64,000 bases of DNA from Alphaproteobacteria bacterium. Lineage in GTDB: Bacteria; Pseudomonadota; Alphaproteobacteria; RF32; CAG-239. The DNA lies in the NCBI GenBank assembly GCA_028706255.1, contig JAQWBS010000002.1:1-64000 (forward strand), in the 5' to 3' direction. The notes under the pieces were generated by a model that was given only the letters and a program-made list of their open reading frames with translations, ran no database searches and was not told where the DNA came from. Of this stretch, positions 21,325 to 29,870 are shown piece by piece (within the stretch, counting starts at the first letter, position 1; each line of letters starts with the position of its first letter). A program made the translations under genes and the position numbers.

Positions 21325-21974
21325 TTAGTTCCACCTTTATTTGTTCTTAGTTCTTCCAATTTTTTAATTGTTAATTGCACATCATCATATGGCAATGATT
21401 TAATAATTTCATCCTCTAAATCCCACCATTTTAACTTTAAAAGTTTTTCAATCGTGTTCTCATCAAATCGAAATTTCAAAACTCTCGCAGGACACCCAAC
21501 AACTATCGCATAAGGAGGAACATCTTTCGTGACCAAAGATTTTGTCCCTATTACTGCACCGTCACCTACTTTTATCCCACTTTTTATATAGACATCATCT
21601 CCAACCCAAACATCATTACCTATTTTTATTGGTTCACTTGCTTCAAATTCATCATATATAGCATTCTCTGTTTTTTTATATCTTAATTTATTTGAATAAA
21701 AATAAGGAGATGTTGATAAAAAACTTAAAGGATGTTCTCCATGCCCTAGAATAACCCTCATTCCGAGTGAACAAAAGTTTCCAATTTCTGTTTCTGGAGA
21801 ACGAATAAAAATATCAGGAGCGGAATAGTAAAACTTTCCAAGCTTTTCAAGTGGTGGACGATATAGATCTCTCAAGTTTCTCTTTTTTTTCAGCTTAATC
21901 CTAAAAAAAAGGAAATGAATTATTTTTTTGTTTACTTTTGTTTCGGAGCTATAAATTCTCTTTAAAAAATTCAT
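21321..21974 (-). CDS. CatB-type hexapeptide-repeat O-acetyltransferase
   Basis: IGNFCSLGMRVILGHGEHPLSFLSTSPYFY...IGNDVWVGDDVYIKSGIKVGDGAVIGTKSLVTKDVPPYAIVVGCPARVLKFRF. Confidence 0.92.
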   Translation of the reverse strand: MNFLKRIYSSETKVNKKIIHFLFFRIKLKKKRNLRDLYRPPLEKLGKFYYSAPDIFIRSPETEIGNFCSLGMRVILGHGEHPLSFLSTSPYFYSNKLRYKKTENAIYDEFEASEPIKIGNDVWVGDDVYIKSGIKVGDGAVIGTKSLVTKDVPPYAIVVGCPARVLKFRFDENTIEKLLKLKWWDLEDEIIKSLPYDDVQLTIKKLEELRTNKGGTK

Positions 21975-22822
21975 TTGCTTTTAATCCCCTGTAGTCTAAA
22001 AGGAATTTTAAGGATTTTTAAAATTACTTTTCCTTTTGAATCTACTTTTTTTCTATACACAAACAATTTGATTGGTGAAAAAATATTCACTATAAATTGT
22101 TTCCATTTAGGCGTATAAACGTCTTCAAGTTTATATCCTTGTTCAATCACCGTAAGGCATAAAATTCTTTCCAAAGCATGAGCCAAGCTCAATTTATTGC
22201 TTCTTACCGTTGTTTCAAAATCGTTCATTTCTAAGTTCACATCTTTAATCTTTTGAAACAAACTAGCTCTCACAATAAACATTGTTCCCGCAACATAACG
22301 CATTTCCTTTGTCTTGAGATTAAACATTTCAACATAATTTCTAAAAGAAGCAAAATTCTCTTTCTCAACCCTGCTCTTTTTCTGAATTAATCTAAAGCTT
22401 CCACACATACCAAGTTGCTTGTCTTTCTCAAAGGCAGATAAACATTTTTCAAAATTCTGTTTTTCCAAAAATGAAAGAAGATATTTTCTCCATCTTTCCC
22501 CAGACATTTCATGTTGCCCTAAGATAACACCTTCTTTCATATCCCTTTTTGTGTGAAGTTTTATGAGGTATGAGTAGTCATCTAACTTAATCTGGTTGAG
22601 GACATGAATAAAAGGTCCAACATCAAACCCTTTATTTTCAACAATTTCAATTTTTGCATCTGGTTTGAATGCCTTAACATCCTCTATCATTTCATGATGA
22701 TTTTCAACACAAGTTACATATAAATCGTAAGAATATCCCTCCAAATTTTTAAGATAGTCTTTCAATTCGCTCCACATTTCGGGATAATATATATGAACAT
22801 GTACAAAAATTGGTTTCATCAT
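21971..22822 (-). CDS. Rhamnan synthesis protein F (RgpF)-like glycosyltransferase
   Basis: VHVHIYYPEMWSELKDYL...YDLYVTCVE...NKGFDVGPFIHVLNQI..YLIKLHTKRD. Confidence 0.85.
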   Translation of the reverse strand: MMKPIFVHVHIYYPEMWSELKDYLKNLEGYSYDLYVTCVENHHEMIEDVKAFKPDAKIEIVENKGFDVGPFIHVLNQIKLDDYSYLIKLHTKRDMKEGVILGQHEMSGERWRKYLLSFLEKQNFEKCLSAFEKDKQLGMCGSFRLIQKKSRVEKENFASFRNYVEMFNLKTKEMRYVAGTMFIVRASLFQKIKDVNLEMNDFETTVRSNKLSLAHALERILCLTVIEQGYKLEDVYTPKWKQFIVNIFSPIKLFVYRKKVDSKGKVILKILKIPFRLQGIKSK

Positions 22823-23718
22823 TAACCTTTATAATATCTCTTTTTTGCCTTTTCACCATTCTTCAGTCGCCAATATTTTCTGAACTCACAAAGCGCATTT
22901 TGCACATCATGCAACGCCAGATAAGGATAATTTGGATAATCACCTCTTTTCCAATTAATTTCAAGCCAATTCTTGCCTGTTTTGTGCAAAAGTTCAGTAA
23001 ATTTTTGTTTCTGAATGCTGTGTAAATATCTGCACTTCTCATCTGCTTCTTGTGGTTTTAGCTTTTTATTAAAAATAATATTCAAGCCCCACAAAGCCCC
23101 AGGACCAACAATTAGAAAGTCGTTCGCTGTGTAATCAACAATTCCCTTGGCATAAGTTACATCAAGAAGAATTTGCCCCGACAAGAAAGGTCCTGCCATA
23201 GGCACGGCATTTTGGATAATTTCCAGCCCTTTCTGTGGCTTGTTTTTTCTTAACTTTTCGATAATTTCCGAAAGTTTTTTTCTTAACTCGTCGAGCATCA
23301 AAAGAATTTGTACATGTTTATCTTGCGGACGATATGTCGGCTTATAAGCGTGAGCCGTTATCAGATAAGCATTAGAAAAGATGCTTTCCCTTTGCTTAAT
23401 CTCATCGAATCTCTTCTCATAAGCTTTCCAATCAAACTCGTCAGGATTAAGCAAGCCCCCAAATAAGTTCTCAATCGTGTCTCGGCGATTAAAAAAGCGA
23501 TAAGCAATAATATTAAATAATTTCTGTTCAGAAGAAAGGTTTGTTTCTAAATATTTTGTGAGTGCAATCGTTCCGCCATCAAGTTCACGATAAACGTTAC
23601 AGAATCTAAAATTTTGCAAAATTTCGTCATCACTCCACGGAGCACTTTCTTTTAGAACACTCCTCTTGTGCCAAACATTTTGACGGTCATATAAAAACTC
23701 GAAAAAGTTATCTATCAT
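22822..23718 (-). CDS. aGPT-Pplase / 5-hmdU DNA kinase helical-domain-like protein
   Basis: FLYDRQNVWHKR..KESAPWSDDEILQNFRFCNVYRELDGGTIALTKYL resembles the PWTDDxIL..(F/Y)xFxNVxRExDxxT signature. Confidence 0.65.
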   Translation of the reverse strand: MIDNFFEFLYDRQNVWHKRSVLKESAPWSDDEILQNFRFCNVYRELDGGTIALTKYLETNLSSEQKLFNIIAYRFFNRRDTIENLFGGLLNPDEFDWKAYEKRFDEIKQRESIFSNAYLITAHAYKPTYRPQDKHVQILLMLDELRKKLSEIIEKLRKNKPQKGLEIIQNAVPMAGPFLSGQILLDVTYAKGIVDYTANDFLIVGPGALWGLNIIFNKKLKPQEADEKCRYLHSIQKQKFTELLHKTGKNWLEINWKRGDYPNYPYLALHDVQNALCEFRKYWRLKNGEKAKKRYYKG

Positions 23719-23737
23719 CTTAAATTCTCATACAAAA

Positions 23738-23768
23738 AAGCCGACTTAGATTATAAGCCGGCTTTCAA
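23738..23768 (-). terminator. Terminator
   Basis: aaaagccgacttagattataagccggcttt hairpin. Confidence 0.65.
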
Positions 23769-23781
23769 AAGAAGCAAAGAA

Positions 23782-23931
23782 TTATTTACCGCAAGGTGAA
23801 AACAATTCAGTGATTGAGAGTACACCGAACAAATAGTCGTTTGTACAAACTTTTTGACTTCCGATTGTTCCACGTGTTCCTGTACAAGCTGTGAGGCAAA
23901 GAAGAACAGCAAGAATTGCTAATTTTTTCAT
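23782..23931 (-). CDS. Small (49 aa) lipoprotein, TRL-like
   Basis: Manual translation MKKLAILAVLLCLTACTGTRGTIGSQKVCTNDYLFGVLSITELFSPCGK*; lipobox LTAC; below ORF track cutoff. Confidence 0.6.
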   Translation of the reverse strand: MKKLAILAVLLCLTACTGTRGTIGSQKVCTNDYLFGVLSITELFSPCGK

Positions 23932-24130
23932 GTATATTATCCTTTATGTTTTTGTTTTTAACATAGACTTATTTAACAACCCTGAGTTTAGTCTCACTTC
24001 AAAAAACCAGCAAATAAAAAGAATAAATTACGCACAAATTAATTATGCAAAAAAAATGGTAGTTGATGATTAGGTTGAGTTTTCAAGAAATATTGAAGTT
24101 TTTAAGATAAGTATATAAAATTAACTTTTA

Positions 24131-25036
24131 TTGGATATGATAGTAGCCATGATTAGTTTTATAAATAAAGAGCAAGCTAAAGATAAAAGCTATATATTAA
24201 AAGTTTTGGAATCAACAAAACTTCCTTTTGTTGCATCTGATATCAGTAATTTTGAGATTTTGACTGGTGGTTCAAAATCTGTTGCCGTTTGGATTGAAAA
24301 ATATATAATTCGTTTTCCCACAAATAATGATGTTCTTGAAAATCAAAAAAGAGAAGCTCTCATATCTAAATTGTTGCACGAACATTTACCGAATAAATAT
24401 AGAAGCAAAATCACTGATGTTAAATTTGCTAATAACTTTGCTTATCACAAAATGCTTAGAGGAAAGGTTTTTGATAAAAAAGTATCTTTATCAGAACATC
24501 AAAAAGATAGTCTTGCTAATGATGTTGCCCATTTTTTAAATGCACTACACCAAATTCCAAAATCAAAACTTACTCAGATTGATAAAATAACAACACCTAA
24601 AACAGATAATTGGAATTATACAAATAATGCTGAATGGAATTATGAAACAGCCAAGGTACTTTTACAAGGTAATAACATCAATCTTGATCGTTTCAAAACA
24701 AATTTTAGTGATGAAGATAAGGTTATTTGTCATAATGATTTAAGTGGTAGTAATATTTTGCTTGATGACACCCAAGATAACCCGTTGCAAGCTATTATAG
24801 ATTTTGGCAATGTAGCTATTATGCCTCGTGCAAATGAATTTGTCCCATTCTATAAAATCAGCCGTAATTTTGCCCATAAAATCATGAATTATTATAACCA
24901 AATATCGCCAAATAAAGTTAATCAGAAAGAAGTTGATTATATGGCGTTAAGTTTTATTGGACAACTTTTAATAGACTCTCGAAACAAAGAAAGCTCTTTT
25001 ACTGACTTAATGATTGAAAATTTCAAGAAAGATTAA
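24131..25036 (+). CDS. Aminoglycoside/choline phosphotransferase-like (APH) protein
   Basis: ICHNDLSGSNILLDD...AIIDFGNVAIMPRANEF kinase motifs. Confidence 0.85.
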   Translation: MDMIVAMISFINKEQAKDKSYILKVLESTKLPFVASDISNFEILTGGSKSVAVWIEKYIIRFPTNNDVLENQKREALISKLLHEHLPNKYRSKITDVKFANNFAYHKMLRGKVFDKKVSLSEHQKDSLANDVAHFLNALHQIPKSKLTQIDKITTPKTDNWNYTNNAEWNYETAKVLLQGNNINLDRFKTNFSDEDKVICHNDLSGSNILLDDTQDNPLQAIIDFGNVAIMPRANEFVPFYKISRNFAHKIMNYYNQISPNKVNQKEVDYMALSFIGQLLIDSRNKESSFTDLMIENFKKD

Positions 25037-25095
25037 GATTTTTAAGAAAAGTCTAAAAATGAACAAAAAAGATTTTTCCACACACGAAATTGAAA

Positions 25096-25147
25096 AAGTG
25101 GTGCCGACAATAGGAATCGAACCTACGACCCACGCATTACGAATGCG
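25096..25147 (-). other. attL: duplicated 3' part of tRNA-Thr
   Basis: 50/52 identical to 63095-63146; remainder of tRNA absent. Confidence 0.92.
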
Positions 25148-25196
25148 ATTATCACATATAAAATAATTATGTTTATTCAATAGATTAAAGAATATA

Positions 25197-25226
25197 AAAT
25201 AATCTTTGTGCAAGATTTGTGCAAAA
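25197..25226. repeat. Left arm-type integrase site repeat
   Basis: AAATAATCTTTGTGCAAGATTTGTGCAAAA identical to 62964-62993. Confidence 0.7.
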
Positions 25227-25306
25227 TACAAATTCCCGTTCGGTAATAATTATTATGTTTTCACTATAAACAGCAGAAAATATTCCCGTTCGGTAAAATA
25301 ATAGTT

Positions 25307-25480
25307 TTAACACTCAATTCGCCATTCATCAGGCTTCTTTTCTCGCAATTTTTTTTCTTGCAAAGCTCGTTCTTTTTCCATAGCTTCAAAATAGTTATTA
25401 CCTTTGTGATCATAAACGAGGTTCAAATCAACATTTCTGATGATAGTTGCCTTATCTGGTCGATAGATAAATACTTTCAT
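25307..25480 (-). CDS. Phage hypothetical protein
   Basis: MKVFIYRPDKATIIRNVDLNLVYDHKGNNYFEAMEKERALQEKKLREKKPDEWRIEC. Confidence 0.5.
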   Translation of the reverse strand: MKVFIYRPDKATIIRNVDLNLVYDHKGNNYFEAMEKERALQEKKLREKKPDEWRIEC

Positions 25481-25803
25481 AACATCTTTCCCCATTTCTT
25501 CCATACAAACCAAAGAGCAACAACTAAGCCCAATGTGACAACAAGCCAATAAATCCACATACCATTTTTTGTCGTTTGCTCCGCTTCTGCAGACACAGTT
25601 GGCTTAATCTCCGCCACTGCCTTATTTTGAACAACTGGCTTTGCTTCGGATTTATTATTGTCTCCAATCACATTTTGACTATTATCTGTCTGATTAATAG
25701 TGATGTTATAAATTGGAGCTGTCGGTTCAACCTTTTGGCTTGAACATGACATAAAAAAAAGGGCTATCAAAAGCCCCACCGCAAACAAAACATATTTATT
25801 CAT
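25477..25803 (-). CDS. Lipoprotein with C-terminal TM, lysis-cassette protein (spanin-like candidate)
   Basis: MNKYVLFAVGLLIALFFMSCSSQ.. lipobox plus MWIYWLVVTLGLVVALWFVWKKW; downstream of endolysin. Confidence 0.5.
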   Translation of the reverse strand: MNKYVLFAVGLLIALFFMSCSSQKVEPTAPIYNITINQTDNSQNVIGDNNKSEAKPVVQNKAVAEIKPTVSAEAEQTTKNGMWIYWLVVTLGLVVALWFVWKKWGKML

Positions 25804-26293
25804 CAATATATCCTTTCGCAAGTTCAAAAACCTTGTTTGTTCGTGCAACCCACCCTTTGCCATATATTGGAAATGTTTTTAAGCCCTTATAAAAGTTAAT
25901 GCGATTTTCCCTATACTTTTTAAGAATGTTTAATTTATCTCCTTCATTTGCTTTGCCAACCGTTATAGAACCAATAATTCCATCCTCTTTAATCCCTAAA
26001 GATTTTTGCAGAAGCTTAATAGCTCTAACATTTCCAGAATTAAAAGCCATATCTGAGACTATAATCGCCAAACAAGACGGAATTTCGTCGCAACGGCACA
26101 CATCCCAATAATCTTGCTTAAAAATTTCCTTAGCTTGCTGCTTTGTGAGATTCTTAATATCTAGTTCAGGATATGCCCTTTTTGATATTCCGAATTTTGT
26201 TTCTCCTCCAGGGTCATTTGGATCGTTGACATAACCACCCTCTGAGACCATAAGCTCACTAAAAGCAACTTCAAATACTTCATTTTTCATCAA
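25796..26293 (-). CDS. Endolysin, glycosyl hydrolase 108 family
   Basis: SEGGYVNDPNDPGGETKFGISKRAYP..DYWDVCRCDEIP; PG-binding C-terminus. Confidence 0.93.
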   Translation of the reverse strand: MMKNEVFEVAFSELMVSEGGYVNDPNDPGGETKFGISKRAYPELDIKNLTKQQAKEIFKQDYWDVCRCDEIPSCLAIIVSDMAFNSGNVRAIKLLQKSLGIKEDGIIGSITVGKANEGDKLNILKKYRENRINFYKGLKTFPIYGKGWVARTNKVFELAKGYIDE

Positions 26294-26720
26294 TCTTCAC
26301 TCCTGTATGCTCCTCAATCTTTTTGATAGTAAATTGAGTTAAGATTTTGAAACTTCTGTGTCCTGTTATCCGGTAAAAATTTTCAAGAATTGAGTAAAAT
26401 TCAACACCACAAAGCAAACATGAGAAAATCTTAGTCATTTCCCCCCACCCAATCATATATTTGTCCATGCCTTCAACAAGGAAGATTGAAAGAAAATAAT
26501 AAAAAAACTTTTCCGCTGTTTTTCTCAATCCCGAAGAAGTCATATACTTTCCCTCTTTAAGGCTTGCGACAATCCCAGTTGCTAAATCAACAAACACGAA
26601 AATAAACAGCCAGAGGATTAAAACTCCAACTGGCTGTAAAAATGTTAATAGTGAACAGGCAAGATAAGCCCAAACCTTATTTATATCACAAATCTTTTCC
26701 AAATAGTTCATCACTTCCAA
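26280..26720 (-). CDS. Phage holin family
   Basis: Hydrophobic segments, FVFVDLATGIVASLKEGKYMTSSGLRKTAEKFF. Confidence 0.85.
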   Translation of the reverse strand: MEVMNYLEKICDINKVWAYLACSLLTFLQPVGVLILWLFIFVFVDLATGIVASLKEGKYMTSSGLRKTAEKFFYYFLSIFLVEGMDKYMIGWGEMTKIFSCLLCGVEFYSILENFYRITGHRSFKILTQFTIKKIEEHTGVKIDEK

Positions 26721-27091
26721 CCTTTCTGTGTCATTTGATAAGCCTCAACAAAGCAATAAACAAGCCAAGGCTTAAATGCAGTGTACCATCTTGAACCAAG
26801 ACCCGCCTGTTTCCATAGCTTCATCAAAATTGACGTGGCTTCACGGCGAGAAAATTTATCTTTATTCTCACACATAAAGTCATGAAAAGCAGCGGCCATA
26901 ATCCCGCGTTTTAGATCATTATGCGTGAATAACCAAGTAACAAACCAAGGAACTGAAACACCATCAAAAATAAAACCTTTAGGAACTGTAACATTTCTAA
27001 AGGTCAAATCTTTCATCGTGACATAGTGTTTTTCATCATAAACAGCAAAATCAAGCCTATTTATGGTTGGGTATGATGTTGTTTTTACCAT
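26711..27091 (-). CDS. DUF1353 phage protein
   Basis: VPKGFIFDGVSVPWFVTWLF...AAFHDFMCE. Confidence 0.85.
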   Translation of the reverse strand: MVKTTSYPTINRLDFAVYDEKHYVTMKDLTFRNVTVPKGFIFDGVSVPWFVTWLFTHNDLKRGIMAAAFHDFMCENKDKFSRREATSILMKLWKQAGLGSRWYTAFKPWLVYCFVEAYQMTQKGWK

Positions 27092-27573
27092 ACCACAGCC
27101 TCCACTTCTTCAATTGTGGTTGCATTTTTAATCGCTTCTTCTAGTGACCATTTCTTTTGGTAGACTGCCAAACCATAAGCAATAATTTCTCTTTTCAAAA
27201 CTTCGACCTGTTCTTTTTCAAGATTATGAAATTCGTTATTATAATCTCTAAAACGAACAGGAAATTCATCAACATAAAGCAAACTTTCAATATCATCTTT
27301 TGAACGACGTGTTGCGTCAACTTCAAACCCAAGAGATGAAACTATATGTCCATCTTCTTGTTCTTGATTAAAAGCTTGTTTGATTTCTGCCAACTTTTCA
27401 GCTTTAACAAGCTCAAGTGGTTTTTTTGGTGCATAGCCTTGTACATACCAACTTCCATTATATGCTTGTTCAACTTCCATCTCTGTCATTCCAATAGATT
27501 GATAAAAAGCAGAGTTTGTTCCAATTCCGACAGATACTTGTTTTGTTTTTTCGTCGATTATTTTTGCGTACAT
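27085..27573 (-). CDS. DUF4376-type tail-associated protein
   Basis: LAEIKQAFNQEQEDGHIVSSLGFEVDATRRSKDDIESLLY. Confidence 0.75.
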   Translation of the reverse strand: MYAKIIDEKTKQVSVGIGTNSAFYQSIGMTEMEVEQAYNGSWYVQGYAPKKPLELVKAEKLAEIKQAFNQEQEDGHIVSSLGFEVDATRRSKDDIESLLYVDEFPVRFRDYNNEFHNLEKEQVEVLKREIIAYGLAVYQKKWSLEEAIKNATTIEEVEAVVW

Positions 27574-27576
27574 TAT

Positions 27577-29844
27577 TTAAACTCCTTTAAATGGAAAAAA
27601 CATTGCAATGACCTGTTGCGTTCCTGTCCAGCTTATTTCATCTCCCACATCAAGTGGTATTTGCGCATTTACTGATGCTTCCTGATATTGATTTCCTGCG
27701 GTAGAATGCCCAATTTTAATTCCGTTAATATAAACGCTACTTGTTATGTGATTTGAACCATCCATACCAACAGTTGCCAGACCCTTTTGCGTTGCAGTAT
27801 ATCCGCTCGTAATCGTAATCCCTGCTGAATAATCGGGCATTCCCCAACCTACTGACTGTTCTTTGAAAGCCTGCGACGGAATGGTATTGTCCAAGTCTTT
27901 GTCAGCCTTATTCGTAAGTCCATCAACAAACTCAGCATATTGACTTTCACTTGCAGAAATTCCAACATTTGCAAGCTGAACCTTATAACGACGACGAATT
28001 TGTTTATTTCTTGTTTCATTACCTGCTCTAACAACTCGTGAAGCATCAAATAGTGCATTATTTGAATTTGTATTTGAACCTGTTACACTACCTCCTTGAG
28101 TTGTTCCTGCGTAGAAAGCACCAGAAAAACCATCAAGACCACCATTTGAGCCAAAGTTTTTAAAAGTACCAGTAATGTTTTGAATCTGGTCATTATAAAA
28201 CTTATTATTTTCAGCAATTGTGTTTGCTTGAAAAATTCCGACACCGTCTTGAATTGTTGGTAGGCGAATTAATCCATTGACTGCATCATACCCAAATAAA
28301 ATGCAGTTGTTATTATTTGCCAATAAACTTGCTTCATAAGTCGCAAAAGGTATGTTAGCTATACCTTGTTGAAGGTCTGTATTAATAATTCTATCAGAAC
28401 CTATTCTTATATAAAGATTTGCTAATTCACCTATGAAACCATTTGTAACAGGATTAAGTCCTCCTCCAAGACCTGCAGCGTGAAACCCATAACCACCTAT
28501 AAGATTGTACAAAGTAGAATTGAAATCATTAAGAGTATGAATATTAATCCACGAACCTGTCTTTGTAGTATTATTCCAGTCATTACAATAGTCAACATAG
28601 TATGTTTCACCATCAAAATAATGACGTAGAGTGTGAACTGTTTCCAAATCACTGTTATCAAGAGTATAATATGTTTTGTTAAAAGGATAAGGCGGAGTAT
28701 AGTCTTGAGTGTTTATCTCTAAAATATTATCTGTTATCTTTATACCTACTGGTACATATGTGTCTGAACCGATACCCATAATAAGAGCGTCTGTATTAGC
28801 AGTTGCATTTAATATGAAGGAACCTTGATAGAACCATTTCTTTTCGTTAGCACTAATAAAATTATGTGTCTTAAGAGCATAGCCCCCTGAGCAAACAAGT
28901 CCGTCGCCATTTATTGTAGGGGACATTACATTTAGAGCAATATCAGGCAGAACATTATACTTATTATAAAAGATTGACGCTGCATTTTCAAAAGTATAAT
29001 AACCATCCTGATAAGGCAAAGGAACTTCTTCATTGTATTTATCAAATTGCTCAACAAGCCCACTATATGCACCACTAGGAAGAACATCACCTTGACACCA
29101 ACCTTGCCCCTCAAGCAAATCCACAAAACCATCGGTGAAAATCTCACCTAATGTATGCGAATTTGGAATGATATGTGACACAATTTCATCAGCTCTATCA
29201 GCTTGTTCCGTTGCAACATCAACCTTTTCTTGAATAATAGAAAGTTTTTCAGCATGATTTTCATTATATTCTGAAATTTTCTCATCCGCTAAAATTTCAT
29301 AGTCAAAAAGTCCTTGTCCAATTGCAGCAATTGTTTCAGCTTTTGCCGTAGTAGCAATTTCAGCTTGTTCTGTCGCCCTATCCGCTTCTGCTGTTGTTGC
29401 TGAAAGTTTTTCATTCATTTCTTTCATCAAGTCATCAGGATTTCCATCGCCAGAAATAGACACTTTCACAGAACGGTTCAATTGTTCTTCTTGCTCTTGA
29501 TTTTGCATCGTCAAACGATCAATTTCTTTTTTAATTGCGTTTGCATCAAAATTTTGAGAATTAACTGGAGAATAATCTTGCTTTACATCTGTAAATCGAT
29601 AAACAATCAACCTCTCATCAGATGATAAGGCATCTCCAGAAACTGGATAAACAACTGTTCCACCAGTCGTTTCGTTCAAATTCACTTCAATTTCAGCATT
29701 AAGAATTTCAATTTCTTCTCCTGTCTCCAAAACTTTCAAACACTTAATTTGTGATTTTTCCAAAATTTCAAAAGAAAAAGGGAAGCTTTTTTGCTCCCCG
29801 TTTCCTTGAAAAATATCTTTCACATGCGTTGTTGTCACACTCAT
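27577..29844 (-). CDS. Tail fibre/tailspike (T7-like N-terminus, LamG-like middle)
   Basis: TTTHVKDIFQGNGEQKSFPFSFEILEKSQIKCLKV..DYSPVNSQNFDANAIKKEIDRLTMQNQEQEEQLNRSVKV N-terminus; beta-rich C-terminus. Confidence 0.85.
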   Translation of the reverse strand: MSVTTTHVKDIFQGNGEQKSFPFSFEILEKSQIKCLKVLETGEEIEILNAEIEVNLNETTGGTVVYPVSGDALSSDERLIVYRFTDVKQDYSPVNSQNFDANAIKKEIDRLTMQNQEQEEQLNRSVKVSISGDGNPDDLMKEMNEKLSATTAEADRATEQAEIATTAKAETIAAIGQGLFDYEILADEKISEYNENHAEKLSIIQEKVDVATEQADRADEIVSHIIPNSHTLGEIFTDGFVDLLEGQGWCQGDVLPSGAYSGLVEQFDKYNEEVPLPYQDGYYTFENAASIFYNKYNVLPDIALNVMSPTINGDGLVCSGGYALKTHNFISANEKKWFYQGSFILNATANTDALIMGIGSDTYVPVGIKITDNILEINTQDYTPPYPFNKTYYTLDNSDLETVHTLRHYFDGETYYVDYCNDWNNTTKTGSWINIHTLNDFNSTLYNLIGGYGFHAAGLGGGLNPVTNGFIGELANLYIRIGSDRIINTDLQQGIANIPFATYEASLLANNNNCILFGYDAVNGLIRLPTIQDGVGIFQANTIAENNKFYNDQIQNITGTFKNFGSNGGLDGFSGAFYAGTTQGGSVTGSNTNSNNALFDASRVVRAGNETRNKQIRRRYKVQLANVGISASESQYAEFVDGLTNKADKDLDNTIPSQAFKEQSVGWGMPDYSAGITITSGYTATQKGLATVGMDGSNHITSSVYINGIKIGHSTAGNQYQEASVNAQIPLDVGDEISWTGTQQVIAMFFPFKGV

Positions 29845-29870
29845 TTATCCATATCCTCCCTATTATTTAA

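Noticed and set aside
24131-25036. Antibiotic resistance gene
   Set aside because: Only generic APH/choline-kinase-like motifs; no basis to assign a drug substrate.
25101-25147. Possible second tRNA-Thr
   Set aside because: Only the 3' part is present (attL remnant); no D arm or 5' acceptor follows.
27577-29844. Diversity-generating retroelement, suspected because the head genes are BPP-1-like
   Set aside because: No reverse transcriptase ORF or TR/VR-like adenine-rich duplicate was visible in the window.
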